Of a stretch of DNA of 36,791 nucleotides, positions 34,146 through 36,791 are shown piece by piece. Origin of the DNA: Bacteroidales bacterium. GTDB taxonomy: Bacteria > Bacteroidota > Bacteroidia > Bacteroidales > UBA932. Position 1 is the first letter of the stretch; every line of letters starts with the position of its first letter. The stretch covers positions 1 through 36,791 of the forward strand of contig JABUTS010000054.1 of assembly GCA_021443565.1 (NCBI GenBank), given 5' to 3'. The translations under genes and the position numbers were made by a program. The notes beneath the pieces were generated by a model. The model searched no databases. It saw nothing but the letters and a program-made list of their open reading frames with translations, and was not told the DNA's origin.

Positions 34146-35731
34146 GAAGAAGAATCCACAAGCTGTCCGGAAGCATTTTGATGGTGCTGGTTTCGGCATT
34201 CATACCTGCAGGTGCCCAGACATTCGGAATAGGGAACGGGGCTCGGACCGAACAGTACCTGAACTGGCAAAACGCATGGTTCGGCTCGGCCAATCCCGCT
34301 GCCATCTCACTTTTCAGCACCGCTTCAGTCTCTGCGCAGATGGGCGAAGCAGTAGCGGGCGGGGACTGCTCATTCGGCAAATTCCGCACCCCTTATGAGC
34401 CTGCGTCCCGATTCGGGGCAAACCTTTCCACGCTATCCTACATAAAACTCTGGAAAGCCGTCGCAAAGGGACGTTTCGGATACGGATATGACCTTTCGAA
34501 AGGAAGTACCTGGAGAGGCCTCGCCGACCCGCACGAAACACCTTTCATGCTGGCAGACTCCATACCCGGCAACCTTTCAAAAGAGACCTACTCCATGGAG
34601 GCTGCAGTTGCCATGCCGGTCGGCAGCCATCTGTCCCTGGGCCTTGAGGCTGCCTACGACGTGGCTCTGATGGCAAAACATGTGGACCTCCGCAACAAAA
34701 ACACCGGGATGGACTTCCACATCTCCCCCGGCATACGCTACGATTCCAGACATTTCTCCGCCGGCCTGTCTGCAAGATACCACCGCTCAACCGAAAAGAT
34801 AGAATATCTTCAGGTGGACGAATCCACTGAAAAGTACCTCTTCGAGTTCATGGGGGCATGGAATTTCCGCAGCCTGGGCTTTTCGAGCGCGGAGACATCC
34901 AGGATGAAAATAGGGAACGCATTCGGAGGCTCGCTCCAGACGGAATACAAGTCAGGCGGCAAGTTCAGAATCTTCAACGAGTTCTCGGCCGATTACCTTA
35001 CCACTTCGCAGGGCGAGACAGGATACAACGGACTGCGTCATGGTGACAGCAGGTCTCTGGTCATCGCAGACAATATCAGTTTTGTCATCAGTCCACGCAG
35101 AAGAATAACGGCGTATTGGAAATCCGCTCCTATGGTCGGCTACCGTTTCATACAGCGTCAGGAACTCGACCCTGCATCGGGAATCAGGCGCTATGTCACA
35201 TACGGTTCCCCCGTGCCATGCTTCGACAGGATGGAATATGAAGGCGGGCTCTATTATGACGCTCCCGAGACCTGTGTCGACAATGACAGGACATTTACCA
35301 TCCGCCTTGCCTGCGGCCTTGAATTCGGCCACATGGAAGAATACTACTCGGAAGGCATAGTAAGGCAAAGCGGGGTCGCTTACAACTACATGGGCCCGGC
35401 CCTGAAGATTCTGGCAGGCTGGCAGTCACAGGACGGACGCAACAAAATCGACATGGGAATCCAGGCCAACTCCAATTTCCGCATCCCTATGAAAAAGGCA
35501 GATCTGGTGTACTATGACGAAATGTCGATGATCCAATTCACAGGAAACCACTACGACGGTGAACTCGCAGACCGGCAGGCTGCTGTCATGAACGGACTGG
35601 CCTTCAGGGCCTATGCCCAATGGACGCACCAGCGCCTTGCCCTCCGTCTCAACGGCCGTCTCCGCGCCCCATTCAAAGCCGCACAGGGCACATACACCAC
35701 ACTCTCCCTCACCGCCGCCTGGAGTTTCTGA
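34142..35731 (+). CDS. DUF6850-like outer-membrane beta-barrel protein
   Basis: This 529-aa protein has a signal peptide (MRRRIHKLSGSILMVLVSAFIPAGAQ) followed by sequence dominated by alternating amphipathic strands with many Tyr and Phe. It ends YTTLSLTAAWSF, whose terminal Phe is the usual outer-membrane barrel assembly signal. The DUF6850 assignment comes from its length and its place beside a TonB receptor and DUF4876; I cannot verify it by search. It starts inside the DUF4876 stop codon (ATGA overlap) and ends the operon. It could be a second channel or a cell-surface assembly partner for the receptor. It has no catalytic motif. Confidence 0.7.
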   Translation: MRRRIHKLSGSILMVLVSAFIPAGAQTFGIGNGARTEQYLNWQNAWFGSANPAAISLFSTASVSAQMGEAVAGGDCSFGKFRTPYEPASRFGANLSTLSYIKLWKAVAKGRFGYGYDLSKGSTWRGLADPHETPFMLADSIPGNLSKETYSMEAAVAMPVGSHLSLGLEAAYDVALMAKHVDLRNKNTGMDFHISPGIRYDSRHFSAGLSARYHRSTEKIEYLQVDESTEKYLFEFMGAWNFRSLGFSSAETSRMKIGNAFGGSLQTEYKSGGKFRIFNEFSADYLTTSQGETGYNGLRHGDSRSLVIADNISFVISPRRRITAYWKSAPMVGYRFIQRQELDPASGIRRYVTYGSPVPCFDRMEYEGGLYYDAPETCVDNDRTFTIRLACGLEFGHMEEYYSEGIVRQSGVAYNYMGPALKILAGWQSQDGRNKIDMGIQANSNFRIPMKKADLVYYDEMSMIQFTGNHYDGELADRQAAVMNGLAFRAYAQWTHQRLALRLNGRLRAPFKAAQGTYTTLSLTAAWSF

Positions 35732-35781
35732 CACTCGAGAAGCAGAGCGTCCCGCACCTGCGTGAACGTGGCGGTTCTCTC

Positions 35782-35799
35782 CCTCAGCACCGCCTGAGG
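35782..35799. terminator. Hairpin between convergent operon end and prfA
   Basis: CCTCAG (35782-35787) and CTGAGG (35794-35799) form a perfect stem with loop CACCGC. An alternative pairing GGCGGT (35770-35775) with ACCGCC (35789-35794) competes with it. It lies in the 156-bp gap between the DUF6850 stop and the prfA stop and may terminate both transcripts. The T-tract is weak on both strands. Confidence 0.4.
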
Positions 35800-35887
35800 T
35801 TGCTTATCAGGAGGCGCGTGTCATCCTGTGCCCGCGGGAGAAAGGTGTTCTCACTTGGACGCGGACGACTATGGACATGATGGCAGA

Positions 35888-36791
35888 TTATTCGCCGGCC
35901 TCCTTGAGTCTTTCGGCGTTCTCTGCAATCTGGAGCTGGTCTATTACCTCCTGAATCTGACCATCCATGAAGACAGGAAGATTGTACATCGTATAATTGA
36001 TGCGGTGGTCGGTCATTCGGCTCTGAGGATAATTGTATGTCCTGATCTTGGCAGAACGGTCGCCCGTGGAGACCATGGTCTTGCGCTTTGAAGAAATTGC
36101 GTCGAGATATTTCTGATACTCGAGATTATACAGACGGGTGCGGAGCTCGGCCAGAGCCTTGTCGAAGTTCTTCAGCTGGGACTTCTCATCCTGACACTGA
36201 ACGACTATGCCGGAAGGTATGTGGGTGAGACGGATTGCGGAGTAGGTAGTGTTGACCGACTGTCCACCCGGACCTGAAGAGCAGAAGGTGTCCTTGCGTA
36301 TATCGTTCATGTTCAGTTCTATATCGAACTCCTCGGCCTCCGGGAGCACAGCAACCGAAGCCGCTGAAGTGTGCACTCGGCCTTGGGTCTCGGTCTGAGG
36401 CACGCGCTGGACGCGATGGACGCCGGACTCATACTTCAGCACGCCGTATACGCCTTCTCCGCTGACCTTGCAGACTATTTCCTTGAAGCCGCCGGCAGCA
36501 CCTTCAGAAGTATTGGTGACTTCAAGTTTCCATCCCTTGGTCTCGACATACTTGGAATACATCCTGAAAAGGTCTCCCGCGAAAATAGCAGCCTCGTCGC
36601 CGCCTGCACCGCCGCGGATTTCAAGGATGGCGTTCTTGCCGTCCTCAGGATCTGCAGGTATTAGCAGAAGCTTGATCTCCTGCTCCATATCCGGAAGTTT
36701 CGGCTCTATCTCCGCAATCTCCTCCTTCGCAAGCTCCCTGAGATCCTCGTCCTTCTCATTTTCAATTATATCCTTCGCGGCCTCATAATCC
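35888..36791 (-). CDS. prfA: Peptide chain release factor 1 (5' end beyond window)
   Basis: This gene runs off the window: the frame stays open upstream of the listed ATG at 36688 for another 34 codons (ending ...[10 protein letters not shown] before MEQE), matching the coiled N-terminal domain of RF1. About 301 residues of the usual about 355 are visible. The GGQ motif is in [12 protein letters not shown], which triggers peptidyl-tRNA hydrolysis. The codon-reading PxT tripeptide is PQT in [16 protein letters not shown], and that context marks RF1 (UAA/UAG) rather than RF2. [11 protein letters not shown] is the usual RF start of domain 2. It is convergent with the six-gene plus-strand operon. 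Confidence 0.96.
   Translation of the reverse strand, partial: DYEAAKDIIENEKDEDLRELAKEEIAEIEPKLPDMEQEIKLLLIPADPEDGKNAILEIRGGAGGDEAAIFAGDLFRMYSKYVETKGWKLEVTNTSEGAAGGFKEIVCKVSGEGVYGVLKYESGVHRVQRVPQTETQGRVHTSAASVAVLPEAEEFDIELNMNDIRKDTFCSSGPGGQSVNTTYSAIRLTHIPSGIVVQCQDEKSQLKNFDKALAELRTRLYNLEYQKYLDAISSKRKTMVSTGDRSAKIRTYNYPQSRMTDHRINYTMYNLPVFMDGQIQEVIDQLQIAENAERLKEAGE

Noticed and set aside
35732-35887. Small ORF 35620-35880 beyond the DUF6850-like gene
   Set aside because: It starts inside the barrel gene in another frame and ends in the hairpin region, with Arg/Pro/Ser-rich shadow composition.

Overview
The window looks like a chromosomal segment of a gut-type Bacteroidales bacterium. The evidence is SusC/SusD-type TonB-dependent uptake genes, many Cys-anchored lipoproteins, BACON, FISUMP and DUF4876 proteins, an S46 dipeptidyl-peptidase, and several TANNTTTG-like -7 elements, which are the Bacteroidota promoter form. 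The fairly high GC would fit Alistipes/Rikenellaceae or a related group, but the genus cannot be proven from sequence alone. No rRNA, tRNA, CRISPR array, integrase or complete insertion sequence was seen.

Layout. (1) 1-1334: a possible gene tail, a 33-bp tandem repeat, a DUF3109 gene on the minus strand, then about 300 bp of noncoding DNA made of a 16-bp triplicate repeat and a large nested inverted repeat. (2) 1335-2980: a porin-like outer-membrane protein overlapping a PotA-like ABC ATPase that is broken exactly at Walker B. (3) 3189-18400: a sialic acid utilisation locus. Its eight minus-strand genes, in transcription order, are an acetylesterase-like hydrolase, an N-acetylneuraminate lyase, a sialidase lipoprotein, SusC, SusD, a second sialidase lipoprotein, a PKD/LamG surface lipoprotein, and a mutarotase-Na+/solute symporter fusion. 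Divergent from these are a periplasmic sialidase and a FadR-type GntR regulator. The intergenic region between the two arms holds a near-perfect TNGTNNNACNA operator lying on a promoter. (4) 18410-24334: a compact minus-strand operon of a stand-alone A-T-TE NRPS-like enzyme, a GT4 glycosyltransferase, a second DapA/NanA-superfamily aldolase and a serine-type sulfatase. (5) 24537-35731: a six-gene plus-strand operon of a CcoG/NapH-like polyferredoxin membrane protein with an HMA-like domain, an S46 dipeptidyl-peptidase, a BACON/FISUMP lipoprotein, a TonB-dependent receptor, a DUF4876 lipoprotein and a DUF6850-like barrel. (6) 35888 to the end: prfA (RF1), cut by the window edge.

How the genes work together. 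In region 3, sialidases at the surface and in the periplasm release sialic acids. SusCD and the PKD/LamG protein capture and import glycans, the esterase may strip O-acetyl groups, the periplasmic propeller interconverts anomers, the fused symporter imports the free sugar, and the lyase splits it to ManNAc and pyruvate. The later steps (NanE, NanK, NagA/B) must be encoded elsewhere.

The two best candidates for undescribed biology are the A-T-TE operon and the redox/TonB/S46 operon. The A domain of the first has lost the amino-group-binding Asp of A4, which suggests an alpha-keto or other non-amino acid substrate. The second combines outer-membrane uptake, peptide cleavage and an inner-membrane electron-transfer protein with a metal-binding-like domain, as might be expected of a peptide-linked metal acquisition system.
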